Assembly: GCA_008711295.1 (NCBI GenBank)
Contig: VUYV01000155.1
Coordinates: forward strand, 132,850 to 196,849
Origin: Anarhynchus alexandrinus
Lineage: Eukaryota; Chordata; Aves; Charadriiformes; Charadriidae
Reading direction: 5' to 3'
Length of the DNA: 64,000 nt
Part shown: positions 12,961 to 26,905 of the stretch, one piece after another
Numbering within the stretch: position 1 is the stretch's first letter
Layout of the letters: the number at the start of each line of letters is the position of its first letter
The notes under the pieces: model-generated
The model's input: only the letters and a program-made list of their open reading frames with translations
Databases searched by the model: none
Told to the model about the DNA's origin: nothing
Position numbers and translations under genes: made by a program

Positions 12961-15900
12961 TTTACATGTATACATATACACACATAAGCAATCAGGGAAT
13001 AGATATGTGCATGTGCATTCTCCTAACATCAAATCACTTCACTGTCGTGGAGCAGGCAAAGGAGAATGCCTGCTTAAATGCTTATAAAAATAATTTCGAT
13101 TTACTTTTACCTATTTTCTTTTCTTGAAAGGGGAGGATGGAACGTGAACCACTAGCAGAATCTCAGCATCAAATATGACAATGCAATATATTTAATGTTG
13201 TTACAGTATAAAATAATAGTTTAAGAACTCCACTAGGAAAGTCAGTAACATATTTTAAATGAGAAATATTCTAATCTAGATAATACTTTGTGTTTATATT
13301 AGATGTATATAAACATGCTGTGATGTATTCAAATTTGTTTTCATCTGCTAGTGCATTGCATGTGAATCTTGTATGCTACCAGAAGTTCCCCGAAGGAAAT
13401 GACACAGTAGTTCTTGATCATTCTAAATTCATACTCTGTTTCCAAAAACCTTCACTTTCTAAAATACCAAAAGTTAAAATCATGTTAATTAAATATGTTT
13501 ATGGATGTCAGATTACCTGCAGTAAATTGGCTCTTGTACTGGAAAAAAAATAAATCAAAGGATGAATTAACTTAGCTTTAAAAGGATTACTTGTGCCAGT
13601 GAAGCTATAGGTAGAAGTATATAACCTTAAGGCCATTTATGACAGTTAATAACTAATGAGTATTGGTTCAGAAAGCAAAGATAATAAAACATAAGTCGAC
13701 CAAATGATGGACAGTCAAGTTTTTTAAAACATCTTGCCTTGTAAACGTTAATGTGGTCTTAGTAACAGATGCAGCATGACGTCTGCAGATGACGTGTTAA
13801 CTAGAGAACTCCAAATGGATGGTATCTTAACAGAAGGGAATATAATTCCTCACACCCTTTCTTTACCCTAAAACAAGCAGAAATGGTTTATAATGTAATC
13901 CTAATTCCATTTTCATTTGGAAGATGGGTCCTGTATCCACCATTAATCTCTCCATTAATCACTGAATCCTTAGCATTCCCCATTTGCTCTAGGCATATGT
14001 AAATTAGGAGTCTAGCCATTTTACCGTCTCACTGCATTCAAAAGAGAGAGAGAGGAGTACTATTCATCCCAAGCGCTTTCTGTTCCTCTCCACTGACTAT
14101 GGAAGAAGTGTAAGGCAAGTACTCTCTTAATTTGGACACATCAGTTAAAGTTCCAATATTAGGTGGGATGACTGACTCATTCAGTTTAGGAAAGAGCTTT
14201 CCTGCTGCATCTTTCTGCAAGGGAAATTTGGCATTAAAACAAACAAACAAAAAAACAAGCAAAAACCCCTTCTTAGTACTCTTAATAGTAATAAAGCAGG
14301 GATATGTGCATATCATTTGTACTGTGCGCATACAGAATGTAAATCTTCAGTGCATTAGTAGCAAATGCCACTTCTCACGTGTCCCTCAGCTAGAACCAAG
14401 CAGCATTCTGGGGCTTTATACTGTTAAACTAAGGAAAGAGGTAGCATTGAAGCATTGACATATCTAACCACTTGATTTAGAAATATAAACTGAAAGTTAA
14501 CAGTCTCTCTAAAATTAAAGGCTCTTTCTGCCTTCAGTGTATACTTAAGACTTTTTGGCTAACTATAAAAAAAAAGACTCATCTGCATCAGAAGTGAAAC
14601 ATCAAATAATGGCATCGAGGTAAATGAAGACACAATCTAAGTGACTCCTTTGATGCATTTAGTAGTGTTTAGAAACCAGAGCCAGTGGTCAACTAAAATG
14701 CTAGGTTTCTTATAGTGTAGCTTTCTAAAGTTTGTAGATTTTTCTTTGATGAATTATTCATGAATTTATAGAATCAGTGACTGTACTGTGATATGAATTC
14801 CAATGATTTGTGTGCTTCAGCTAGTCTTTTCATATCATAAAAAAATTTCACCTTTCATCATATTTACCTCTGAACATCATTGCTTTTATCTTTACCATTA
14901 TTTTAGAAGGCTATTTTATTGCCCTTTCAGCTAGGGGGAAAAAAAAAAACCCAAACCCAAACAACAGCGCGGAGGGGGAGTAATATTGCTTTATCTTTGG
15001 GAACCTAATCCACTCCTGTAAGTGGATGCAACCCCTGTTAACTTCAGTGACAGCTGCAGCTGTTTACACCTGGGCTGATTTGGGCAGTTTAGGCAGGGCT
15101 AATAGCACTGGCTGACATTAAACTTCCCTGACATTTCTGATTATCAAGATTTTGTGTTCAATTTCTTATAATTTGCCAGCTCAGACATCAGTATTTTTCT
15201 GCACTCAGAATCTGCTCAGACTTCAGCTTTCAGCTCTGGGCTTAGCTGTGCACCTTTGCAACTTCAATCAGCCTGGCTTTCCAGTGCCTTGACTTGGGGT
15301 TAGGATTTTTGTCATGGATTTCTGTATTGGGTTCCCACTGTCCATGTAACTGTGTTGTTTTACAGCATGCATGGATCAAGATAGGCAGAGTGTAGTCTAA
15401 AATTGGTGTTAGTGCAATTTAACCCTCTATTTAAAAAGGGTAAAATCAAACAGTGTAAATCGCATCTTCTAAAGGTTTCTTCAGCTGCACTGCTGATTTG
15501 CATTAGCACAGGTGGAGTCAGCAGCTGCAGTCTCCAGGACAAAGGCGATCAGAGAATAAAAAGTATCACAAAGAGGTGGTGATTAGATCTGGAATATGGC
15601 AGTTAGAAAAATAAGCCAGAAAAAGCAAAATGGTTTTGGTAATGAAACAGCAATTTGTTGAGTCTGAAGTGTTTCACTGAAGATATCTCAGATTTAACAA
15701 ATTTTTGATTATTCCAAAGCAAGACAGTCATGTGATTTACACCTAAATTTCTGTTAGAAGCACCCTGGGCCAACGACTCTTGTGTTTCTACAGTATAGAG
15801 CCTTGGGAAGACCTACGAAGAAAAGCTAGTGCCTCCAGAGAACATGTCGAGACTCTCAGGACCCTGTCAAATACTAGATTTTCAGGCAAATGTTTTCCGA

Positions 15901-17260
15901 TAAATTGTCATTCCTAGCAGTGATGGGTCTGGGGAATGCAGTTCATTCCAGACATGCCCCATTGGGTGATTTTGAGAAAACATCTTACACTTCAGAAAAC
16001 AAAAAAGGCTTGATTCACTTTGGATATGAAGAAGTTCACAAAAGTGGGAACTCATCAGACAAACTGGATATGATTTTTCCCATTTCAGTTGAGTTCACGA
16101 AAGAAAGAAAACGTCTATTCAAGATTTGAGAGAATTGTTTTAATCACCTTGGAGTGGCCAGAATATCCACTACTCTTTATTGAAATGTCAGTTTGTTGAC
16201 CTTCAGTCTTCTCTCTTTGAAGACTTTAAAAAATGTGTAGTTATCATCCCCAAATACATTCTATATCGTATCTTATTGCCTAAATGAACAGCTTGCTTTT
16301 ATCTAAAGATAAGTGGGCATGGGAATTTCAAAGATGACACAAAACCAAGATGTGTATTTCAAAACAAACCATGAAAAATAGACTACACCTCCTACTCAAA
16401 GCTGCAACAGACATGATGAAATGGGTAAAACCAGATATTCTTGCACGGAGAACACAGATGTTCAAGGCTCAGAAAATAGAATAAACACACATTGAAGCTA
16501 ATCTACAAACAACAGGCAAATGAAAAAAAGACATGATTCTTCCTCTGAGAGTTATCTGTCATTATTGCTTAGAAATATTTTTAGAGAAGTTTTGGACATA
16601 TTAAGCGCTTTCGTTAATAAAATCCTCAAAAGTTTAGACAAAATCACTCGTTTACCTGTGCTTTATGAATAGACTTGTAGAATGAAATTTCTCCTAAATC
16701 TGTCGTATTTTTCTTAGCCTCAGTCAGTCCTGTGATTGCTCCAACTTTGCTGTCCTCAGCAGTACACACTTGAAAACATAAACTTCATTTGTACATACAA
16801 AAAAGGAAGGATTTCTTTATCCACTTGCGCAGAAATAGTGTACTGAACAGCAATTAAGCAATATACTTCAAGAAAGCATGCCTTATTTGCAATGTTTTAT
16901 CATGTAGCACCTCAGTGACTTGCTCCAGAAGCACTGATGTTACCCATACAGCTATATGAAAAAGTCATATTTCATAAGCTTTGCAGAAATAAGAGTTGTG
17001 TTTCTGAGTTGTAGAAAAGGAGTTGCTGAGCCTATTTCATAAATAAAACAGAAGAAAAATCCCAATTCCATCTTCTAGTCCATTAAAATTTACACACATG
17101 AAAAAATAATCATCATCGTTGTCAAAACCTGTTTTCTCAGGAACGTTTTCCTTCATTTCTTTTGGTTGAAAAGTATTCATGTAAGGTGATATCTGTGGAG
17201 TCAGTAATTACAGTTTTAAGAAGCCGCGGTCAATTCAGAAGACTGGACCGAGTGGAACCA
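12961..17260. other. Intronic sequence, no gene
   Basis: AT-rich, with A-rich patches at 14235-14270 and 14939-14970 and one ancient palindromic-repeat remnant at 15003-15085. No exon signal was recognised. Confidence 0.65.
15003..15085 (+). repeat. Ancient amniote palindromic-type repeat remnant
   Basis: Contains CCCCTGTTAACTTCAGTGAC followed by CAGCTGCAGCTGTTTACACC. It resembles the 'CCATTGACTTCAGTGG...TTTACACC' element frequent in turtle, crocodilian and bird genomes (recalled, not searched). Highly diverged. Confidence 0.4.
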
Positions 17261-17299
17261 AGAGTCGAACCTGTGTGCAGGACAAGAAGACACTAACCT

Positions 17300-17470
17300 C
17301 CAAGCAACAGCACTAGAGCTCTGTATTCAGTTCCCAGGCCTGCCACAGATTCTGCTAACACCAGCAAGCAACTCACTCTCTAGGTCCCAGATTTTCCTCC
17401 ATAAAATGGAGATATCACACCTTTCTCCCTACTGCCCACCTCTTGTGCTTAGTGTGGTTCCAAGCTTTTC
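17300..17470 (+). repeat. MIR-like SINE relic
   Basis: Core features of MIR in order: TCAGTTCCCAGGCCTGCCAC, a diverged CAAGCAACTCACTCTCTAGG block (consensus 'caagtcacttaacctct'), then ATTTTCCTCCATAAAATGGA and a CTACTGCCCACCTC segment. Order and spacing agree with the MIR consensus in sense orientation. It is an old amniote-wide SINE, transcriptionally dead. Confidence 0.6.
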
Positions 17471-17747
17471 AAAGAAGAGGCTGTGAAATCGTATGGTTCT
17501 CAACCCCACGATTAGTGCAGTATGTGATGGGAGAAGTTTATCCAGGACAGGAAACAACTTGAATAGAGAACCTGTGGATGAACTACGCTTTTACTAAATT
17601 AACATTGATAATTTACTATACACATCAACTATTGATTGTAAATACACTATTAGTTTGCAGGCTAAGGCTAGGGGGGCTGTTGTTTCCTTTTTAGTCAGCT
17701 TTGTGGAAAAGGACAGGAGGAATATATTATTATATTATATGCTAATA

Positions 17748-17818
17748 GGATTTAATCCTAGCCCCACTGAAGCAGAACTCCCACTGACTTCCGTGCCGCT
17801 GAGATTTTACCCAGTGTG
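17748..17818 (+). repeat. Ancient amniote palindromic-type repeat remnant
   Basis: AGAACTCCCACTGACTTCCG followed by GCTGAGATTTTACCC. It follows the 'AACTCCCATTGACTTCAATGGGAGC...GATTTCACCC' pattern of an old amniote interspersed repeat. Confidence 0.45.
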
Positions 17819-20800
17819 AAAATTTCTTCTCTGAATCCTTCTATTTTGATTCAAGTTTCCAAAATAGCTTTGAAAAACAAATGCAAATACCTTCATATGC
17901 AAGAATTAACATCTGCATAGAAATTGATTCATACCACTCTCCACATAACAAAAATGTAGCATGAGTATGTACTTATTTTTCAAGGCTGATCAGCTAGAAT
18001 AAAATGCAAATTTCTTGTTAGCCAAAGGAAAGTAATGTGCTATCATTACTGTCAGTACAGAAATCCCACTACAAACAAGCAATAAATAATGTCAGGAAAT
18101 GTCAGTTTCAGAGGGGATGTCACCATGGAAAATAAGCTTATGAAGTGCTGAAATACAAGTGGTATTGCTTCTAATTTTGAACTTTGATAGTAGGAATCAA
18201 GTTTAGAGGTATATGTCACAGGAGACAGAGTGAGTATACCTTAAGATAGGAAATTCAAATAAATCTTTCAACATAAAATATTGAAGATGCAAATTGATGT
18301 CTGAGGATTTCAGGATTTAAGAATTTTAAGGATTGAAGATTTAAAAACAAATACAGCACACATGCTCACTGATAATTTACAAGTTCATTTCAATTCTCCT
18401 GATGTTAGAGTCATTGTACTATTTCTTCCAGAGTGTGGCAAACTGGTTCATCTGAAATAAAACCTACCAAAGATTTTACTTGTATTCTAAAAAAATACAA
18501 ACCCATTTTGGAAAATCAGACTTAGTTTCATTTACGTCTTTGTTTATTGGTAACAAAGATACTGCTAGTGGGGTGCCTTTCAGGCCCAAAACAATACCTG
18601 GTCATGTCAGTGGGAATATTTCTGGTGTGTTGCAGATTAAACCCTTACAGGGCATTGCAAATAGCACTGCTCCCTGTCAGACTTTTCATTTTGAAAGTCC
18701 CAAACATAATGCTTACGCTGCTGCACACTGCAGGGAAACTTCAGAACAGGTAGATTTATGGGAAGTCATGGTGACAGCTAAATAAATTTAGTGAGTTCAG
18801 CATGTGGCAAGATTCTTTTATCAAAGAAAGCATCTATAAAGGAAGAAAATAAAGGTTTTCTGCAAAAAGATACTACTTATCGTTTAAGAATCACATAACA
18901 AAAACTGAATCTGTAATACAGAACAACTTCCTACGGAAGAGAAACTTAATGTTACTAAGGGAATGATACCAACAAGCTACATTCATATAGCTTGTACACG
19001 TTTTCAGCCATTGTTAACCATTAGCAGTATTAATAGGAATTTCATTTTTTTAAATGCTTTATTACAGCAGGTACATAATTTTGTTTTCATGTGTTTTGCT
19101 TCTTATTTTGGCTTTTGATGGTGAATTTCCTATATTTTCATTTGCAGTAAATCACGAAGACTCATTTAATTTTGTCTAGGACACCTATTAATGTGACTAG
19201 TTTTTTTATTATCATTATTGGAAAAATATCTATTCTTAGCTAAACGTTTTTATGTGAACACTGTTTCTTTCCAAAGTTTCCAGTTGACTAGGTTTTTTTT
19301 TGAATACATAGAATATATGGAGAATACACTTGGTCACATTTGAAGACTGATTTTTTTTGAAAATATAAATTTTTAGTTTCTAGGAAGGACTAAGTACCTG
19401 AGAAGTTTAAAATGGTAAAACTAAGGTTCTTCTGAATTGTAACCTAACAGACAAAACTAGATAATTACTGTGAAGGATAATGGCTATTAAAAGTCACTTC
19501 TATGCATGAGAAACAATGACTGTGTTGAAAATGCACTGGTTTAAGTTTTCATTTCTAAAAGAAGATGCCTTTACACAAATATGAGGGTTTAACAGATTTG
19601 TGACAGTAGTCTCAAGTGAGCCAAAAGAAATAATCACAAGGTATTTTTATAGTTAATTCAATTGATCCACTAGTGAAATATTAAGTAATCCATGTTTTTT
19701 GTTGCTGGATGTATGCCTGTAACAACAGTGTAAATACTCTTTTCCAAAATGGTTTATTAAAAGCAAACAAAATATTCTGACTGTAACATTACAGGTTAAA
19801 TATCTTTTCCAAAGGAGAAATAATCTCTTGAATTACATGTTCCAGGACCTTCATCTTCCAATAATCCCAGAAGAATTTCAAGACCAATGTTTTCAACAAA
19901 GGATTAAAAACTCCCAAAGGCTAGGAGAAATTATTTATGCATACACCTTTTCTAATCAAATTGAGGTTGGCAACTTTGAAAATATTCTACTCAAGAAGAT
20001 AGCAAATCTCCAGTTTTCATAATTTTTATTTTTTATAATTTACAGGCAAAGAGACATATAATGTTCTATGGTACTATGTTAACATACTGTCAAAGTTGAA
20101 AGCAGTTTAAGTTAAACTTAACTGTTCTTAACTAACTAGGTAATAAGTTCATAATCCCATATATTGTAAAATAGGCTACTGCACTTAAATTTGACTCTGA
20201 AACACAAGACTTAGAAATAAGTACAAAAAGCATGTTAATTTAAAAAGCAGTCTTTGTATCAAGTATTAACAGGTTTATATGGAAGTTGCATTTCCAGTCT
20301 GGACCCCCACGCTTCCAATACAGACTTTATGCATTTTCCTTATCATTAGCCTTATTGCAAACTTCACCCGTTCTGTATTTTCTGCTCTGGTTATTCCCAA
20401 GTTCAGCTAGCCCTGTAGTTTTCTTTATAGACTCTCTGAATGTGATTCAGTTGTCTAAACCTAGGCATGTTGTTCTGTGTAAGATGGCCTAGGGCATCTG
20501 ACCTGGCCATCTGCTCTTCCAAAAAAAGGACTGGGCCTCCTGTAGGTCATAGACACGTTTCTGCTAGCCCTGTGTGGAAGTCTTGGAAACCCTAGGGTGT
20601 CCCACATGGCGGTTGGTACACACCTGCCTTCAGAAAACTGAAATGAGCTCTCTCTGTCCTCTCTTGTGTCCTGCCTTCAGCTGGCTTTGGGGTACTATAA
20701 TCCATCAGGTTTGAATAACTTCATATGTATACGTAAACTTGTGAATTGGTGTTCACATTCCCACTGTAGTCAATTAGTGAGGTCAGCAATGCCTGCTGAG

Positions 20801-20909
20801 TGATGCTACTCAGCTAAAACAGACATAGTTCAGATGTCTAGTGACATTTGAAAGAGCTCTGTAGAGCTTCTGTATGTAAATGAAAGCTATAACATAATCC
20901 CAAAAGAGA

Positions 20910-20971
20910 CATGCATCCTGTAGGAGAAGCAGATGGCTACCATGCATCCTGGGGGAGGAGCAGATGGCTAC
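20910..20971. repeat. Two-unit tandem repeat, about 31 bp
   Basis: CATGCATCCTGTAGGAGAAG... is followed directly by CATGCATCCTGGGGGAGGAG..., both continuing CAGATGGCTAC. The two copies differ at three positions within the unit. Confidence 0.8.
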
Positions 20972-22289
20972 CAGGCAAGATTTCATAGGCTGTATAAAAT
21001 GGCACTACAGGTTCAAACAACTAAATCCTACAGCACCTGAATGCCCAGTTCTGTGGATATCGGTCAATAGCTACCCACCTTCTCTGGAGCAGAATTTCAT
21101 TTCCCATACCTACCATCACAGGCAAGTTCTCTCCACAAAAGTCAGCATCACAATGCCTAAAAAGTGAGTGCCTGACTGGTGCAGGACCTTTGGAAAGAGA
21201 TAGGCACCTTTGCCTATCAAAGATCATCCAGATCTCTTGAGTTATTTATTTAATTCCATTAACTCAATGGAAAGGTCAGTCAAGTCTGCAGAACAATTCA
21301 GTGTAACTGGATGTTGAGTAAGGCAGTACCTGGAGACAATCAGTAGGAAAGAATATCTATATAAGTGTTCTCCTTGGACCTAGGGTATCAATAATGTAGC
21401 TGAACTAACTTAATATTAATATTTTAGTTTCTACTGCTGCTGAGGGTGCTGTCCATGTTTTGCGTAACTCTAGTTGTTATGAACACCTATCCAGGAAAGT
21501 GGAAGAACTGCCCTGGGAGCAACTTCAGCTGAAGAGTAGAAACTATTCTTGCTCGTCTTCTTAATGTTCCTCTCCACCCTGATCTTGCAACTCTGGAATA
21601 GCTTGCTTCTTAGTACCTTCTCTTAGAATAGCCCATGTATATTGTATACCTAAATGTTGTGCAAATGGACACTGATGCTGCTGCTCATATTTATGATGAA
21701 GGTAATGCCATTTGATGCAATTATCTGTTTTCTGAGTCCATCTGCTATTTCTAAATCCTTCTGGAGACTTAAGTGAGGTTCGCATTTTAGCAGAGTGAAG
21801 TCAGGAAATAAATGCCTGTCTCCTAGACTGAGATGTCTAACCATGCAAAATGCCTGGGTGCAAGCACCAAAAAAACTGAAACCCATGTAAAAGTGTCTAA
21901 TGAGTTGAGATGCCCAGAGTAGAAGAGGGCTTTCTTCTGTCTTTGCATCTAGAAATATATTTTCATGTCCTTGAAGCAGATGTTTTGGACCCATTTATTA
22001 TGACAGAAATATAGAAAAATGGGGCAATTTTTTGTATCTCCTTTGATACAAACCAGGAAGGGCATAAGGGTACACATCCCAGTTTATCTTGGTGCAGAGT
22101 TGGGATCTGGGAGGTTCTGTAGCAGGATCTGATGACAAGTAAACATTCCTGAGTGCTATAGAAGTAGTTCCAAGATTTCATACAGAGTTCAAGGAATAAA
22201 TAAAAAGGTGACTTAAAGCAGTCCTGAATCCTTACTGTATATCCCAAGTTTGATAGACTCTTTCAACAAAGATATTCTAAAGCAACAAA

Positions 22290-22335
22290 TATCTGTGCTG
22301 AATTGTTTATTATGTGCTGAATTGTTTATCTGTGC
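22290..22335. repeat. Short direct repeats of TGTGCTGAATTGTTTAT
   Basis: Two near-perfect copies of TGTGCTGAATTGTTTAT and a third diverged copy (CTGTGCTCACTTGTTTG) in tandem, just before the TATC microsatellite. Confidence 0.75.
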
Positions 22336-22370
22336 TCACTTGTTTGTTGTTCCTCAGGCATTTTAGTAAA

Positions 22371-22418
22371 TCTATCTATCTATCTGTCTGTCTACCTATC
22401 TATCTATCTATCTATCTC
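22371..22418 (+). repeat. TATC tetranucleotide microsatellite
   Basis: Tandem TCTA/TATC units with a few TCTG and TACC interruptions, about 12 units in total. Likely length-polymorphic. Confidence 0.95.
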
Positions 22419-25400
22419 TTTTGCAAGTTTATCAAGATAAGCATGTATCGGGAGAGAACTGCCTAGTTCTGTAGCTGTATCAAGATGGCTATCTGGATAA
22501 AAGAGCTCTAAATTCCCTTCAACATTGATATCTAAAAGGCCCTCAAATTCTCCTAGCTTTTCAGAAGGATGAGGATGAAGGAATGAAATTAAACTTGATC
22601 ATGATCCATGAATCATGGGCTTGCTCAACATTTTACTTAATCAGAAGCACACTTTCTTGATGGCTAAAAAAAAATATAAATCTTTAAAATCAATCAATCT
22701 GGTTTAAGCAAACCTGAAGAATGCTAAAATCCTTGATTCAATGTATAGTTACTATTGTTTAATGTACAGGACAAAGACAGGCTTTCCCTTTCACCAATAA
22801 GATTTTCAACAGATACTAATTACATTGTAAATTATATTTTTCCCTAGATTTACTGCTAAAACCAGGTATTTGACTTGACAGATCACTCACATTCAGCTTC
22901 TCTCAAAAGAAGGGATATCTAGCACCAACTGGTAAATTTATATGGATAGGTACATTTGCAGTCAAATGAAGACCCATTCTTTAAGTATATTCAGCAATCA
23001 GTATTATCCCTGAGCCAAATATTATGTCTGCATTCAGTCTTTAATGAGGCAAAACTACAGATGAGTTGAAAGAAGGGCGTACCAAGCAGGTTTTCTTATT
23101 TAATGAACATGAAAAGTGCCTTCTGTAACGCCTACAGGGCAGGCATTGCGGGGCAGGATTTGAATGACCATTTTCCTCAAAGTTCTTCACAGCCCTAAAA
23201 GTGAATTTTCATGGTTTGGCTGTATTGGCAATATCAGTGCCACTCATCAAGGCTTTCCACCTTCTGTTGCAATAACAGAAAAAGAATTACGGCAAGGCTG
23301 CTGAATTCATCCATTTACTGTGTCTGCAGAGCTAAAGGACAGGTAAATGTGAGAAACACACCGGGAAAGGCACAGTTTGTCAGCAGAGGTTACTTTTATC
23401 TATGCTGCAGTTCAGACGTCAGCAGAGCAGTACTGAGTACTGTGGTATATGACGAGAGCAGAGAAGTTACAGCAGTGTAAACCCTCATCATGAGCAACAT
23501 GAAAATACAGGAATGCCACAGCTTATGTCTTACAGCAGGTCAGCCTAGTGGTTCCTTGCAGGCTGTGAATGTAACGCGGATGCTACATGTTAATCTGGAC
23601 TAGAAAGGGCTGCAGTTATTTTACTCGGTTCTGTACCTGGTGCAAGGTAAATAGAAAATCTCGTTTATTTCATCCACTGAATACAGAAAGATATGAGTTG
23701 ACAACCTGGCTTATACAGGGGATTTACATTATTCAACAATTATATCAACACTATTTGCAATTTTCTCATTAAGCATATCCCACATTGAGCTTCTGGACAG
23801 CTAAATAACACTGTCCAGGGATTTTAATCTTTTAGGGACCAGTTTATGAAAGGACTTAACAGTTGTAATTTCATCATCCTGCTGTTTTCTTAGTATTTGA
23901 TTTTGTTATTTTTATTATGCTACAACAGCTCAATGTTTATCAATTAGTGGACATATTTGCAGATAAACTGAATCTTTAATTAAATTAAATCTACTCAAAT
24001 ATTTAACTTCCTGTAGGAATTTACGCGAAATAAATTTACCAACTCAGTGATGAAAATAACATGTAACAAAAAAATATTGACTTTTCGTGCTCAAACATAC
24101 CAATTAAAACATTATTAGAAGTATTGAAACTAACACTCAAATTTATAAAACCATTCAAAATTTGTTCGGGTAAATGTAGTATTCCAGCTGTATAAGCAGT
24201 GCATGGCCAAAAAAGTGGTGGGTTACTCTCCCCTGTGTTTTGCAAGACCAAAACCTACTGCCTTGCTTTATATTACATATATGTTCCACTTAGATGAGAA
24301 TATAAAACTTCAGTGGAACTTAACAGATTCCATAAAGTTTGTCAATTTTAATGGCAGCACAAAACTTTTCCTGATCAGAAATTGTTTTCATTAGCTTCAA
24401 AGCGTAATTCAAGAACTAATGTAGTCAAATTTTTATTCAAATTGAATGATAAAGGGATTTATTAACAGACATGTTTCCTAATTTGCTATATTTTTTGTTT
24501 CTACTGATGCAAATATTTGTTTGTACATTTTATTCCGCCACCATCACATATAATGACACATTTAAACTCTACAAGAAACATTTCCTTAAAAATAGCTTTT
24601 TATATCTTATATTGTGTTTATTCTAATTAGTACGATTAAGACTGGCATTAGATGTTTTATTGCTTAAAGTATATGCATGCTTTTAATATTTCAGAATATG
24701 AAAACAAAAATAAGTATACAATGCTGTTTTGCATAATTCAATGTGTTGCATGTGCCTTTGTGTGTGTGCGTGCATAAGAGAGCATTATGAATGAGAATTT
24801 TAACTTTAATTAAGAGAGGGCCCTTGATCTTGGCTGCCTTCTTGGAATTGTCTGCCATCAGAGAAGAAGGTTGCAGCACGTGAATGATTAGGCATAAGCT
24901 AGGCTGTAAGGGGAAGTAGAAACACTCCTACTAGGAACAGATTACTTGTGGAAAAACGCATTATCAGGTATATTCTTTTTATTTGGAATATTTTGCAGCA
25001 TTCAGAAGGTTTGTATTCCATAGTTGTTGAGTAGATTTTTTCATAAGGAAAACAACATACAGAACAAAATTAATAACTTTGGCTTTTCATCTGGAAGGCA
25101 CAGGCACATTTGTGGTTGAGCTGGTAGTTGGTGGTGGGAACTGGATTGTCATGGAAATAAATAATGACTCACTAGGGTTGAGTTCATAAAGAAGTTTAAG
25201 ATTGATCTACTCAGTGGGCAAACTAACAGTTCAATGAGGCAAGATGAGCTTAGTCCAGAAAGGCTTCAGAAATCATGTAAACACAGGCAAATGGATTATA
25301 ATTGGCTCTAAAAAACAATGAAAAATAGCTCATACACACTGTAACTACAGCTTATTTTTAAAGATAAAAAATAACCAGCACAAGCTGTATTATTTTGTAA

Positions 25401-25780
25401 CAAATCGGAACAGAACAGTTGCAGAAATACGTGAAGGAAGGAGGCTATTGTACAGAACAGCTTTCCTTTCAGATCTTTTCATTGATAATGTCAGAAGGTT
25501 CCACTTAGCTTTGTTTAACCAGATGTCAATGAACAAAAAAACCCTTTTCCTGATCTGTTCTCCAGTGTAAAGCAATGAAATATTAATTAATGCTACATTT
25601 AAATAGCTATTCAATTTAGAATAGTTCATTTTTTAAAGGCAGAAAAAGAGAAAGAGTAATTGACATCTATGAGCAGGTGTTCCTCATGCCAAAATCATGG
25701 CTCACTTTCATTTATTTAAAAAGCTGGAAAATGCACATTTGTTTGGGAAAGCCATTTACCCAGAGAAATCTTTAATTACA

Positions 25781-25800
25781 TGCGCCATAAAACAGGCGCA
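25781..25800. repeat. Perfect 6-bp inverted repeat with 8-nt loop
   Basis: TGCGCC-ATAAAACA-GGCGCA. A short GC-rich hairpin in AT-rich DNA beside a TTTAATTACA motif. The loop carries CCATAAAA, resembling a posterior-Hox/Cdx site. Function is unknown. Confidence 0.5.
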
Positions 25801-26905
25801 AAATGCTATCTCCTCAGACCTGTAACTTTGAGCCATTGCAAAACATGAACTGCCCAATTTCACCAGAGAATAACAGTCACTACTTCACTCTGTTGTTGCA
25901 TGACAGCTGTATATGAACAGCTACTCTCCTCTATGAAGTGAAGTGGAGGGATGCCACATGACTAGAGGCAAAGTACTGCATTGTGTCAATGTCATTTCTG
26001 TTAAAAGATCTTCTCGTAGCCTGACATCCAGAATGGAGTTGCACATTAATGTACAATGGATAATATTTCTGACAATATACACTGGATGGCCTTGAGGTGA
26101 TTACCACTACTTCTTCAGAAAACAGTTGTTACTGAATTGTTTCCTTTCAATAGAGTCTGCCTGAGGAAGAATAGCAAGCGAGACTGGATCGTTAGTGCTG
26201 GATATATCATAACTTCGTAATTGCCCTACTTTGGTTCTTGAAAACAATTCTTTGTGAAGGACAGGAAACAGCTTGCCTGTAGGTGCAATAATGGAAAGAG
26301 TAGAGCTGATCTAGATGATCGTCTGTAAGATTATTTCATGCTTACGTGCTAAAACTTTAGCTAGTTAACAATAATAAACTCAGGTTAAAGGCATATGGTA
26401 TCATCAGGACTGATGCTCAGTGGTTTAAGCAGGGCTGTATACAACACCCTTTCAATTTATTCAGACAGAATATTGCCGCTGATTTAGCAAAAGTTTTGAC
26501 TACAGTGCGCTATCTGAAAGGTGAGCAACATCTGGCATTATTGGTGTCCCACAGTAATGCTACTATGTGGTATCAATCACGGATGTTGCGTTACAAGCAG
26601 CTTATGGGTAGTCTCTCAAACCAGAGCTGAACCTCAGAACTGACAGTGAAACTGTGTAGGTATGGGGATTTGGGACTACTTAAACCCCATGAAGATGTAA
26701 GACAATAGGGTGATGAGGTGACATGATAATTTGCTGTGGAACTCAATGATAAGTCTAACCCAGATTTCTAGGTGATGAGGGGATGTAAGGATCAGCTTTC
26801 ATCTCGCGCCTATGAACCAAATCTAAAGCATGCCCTTTCTTCAGCTTTCTGAAGTGTGCAACTGATCACATACTGAGACATTTAAGCACTGACAGTTGCT
26901 ACAGT

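Noticed and set aside
22371..22418. TATC repeat as a possible CRISPR or other array
   Set aside because: A plain tetranucleotide microsatellite with no spacers; the host is a vertebrate.
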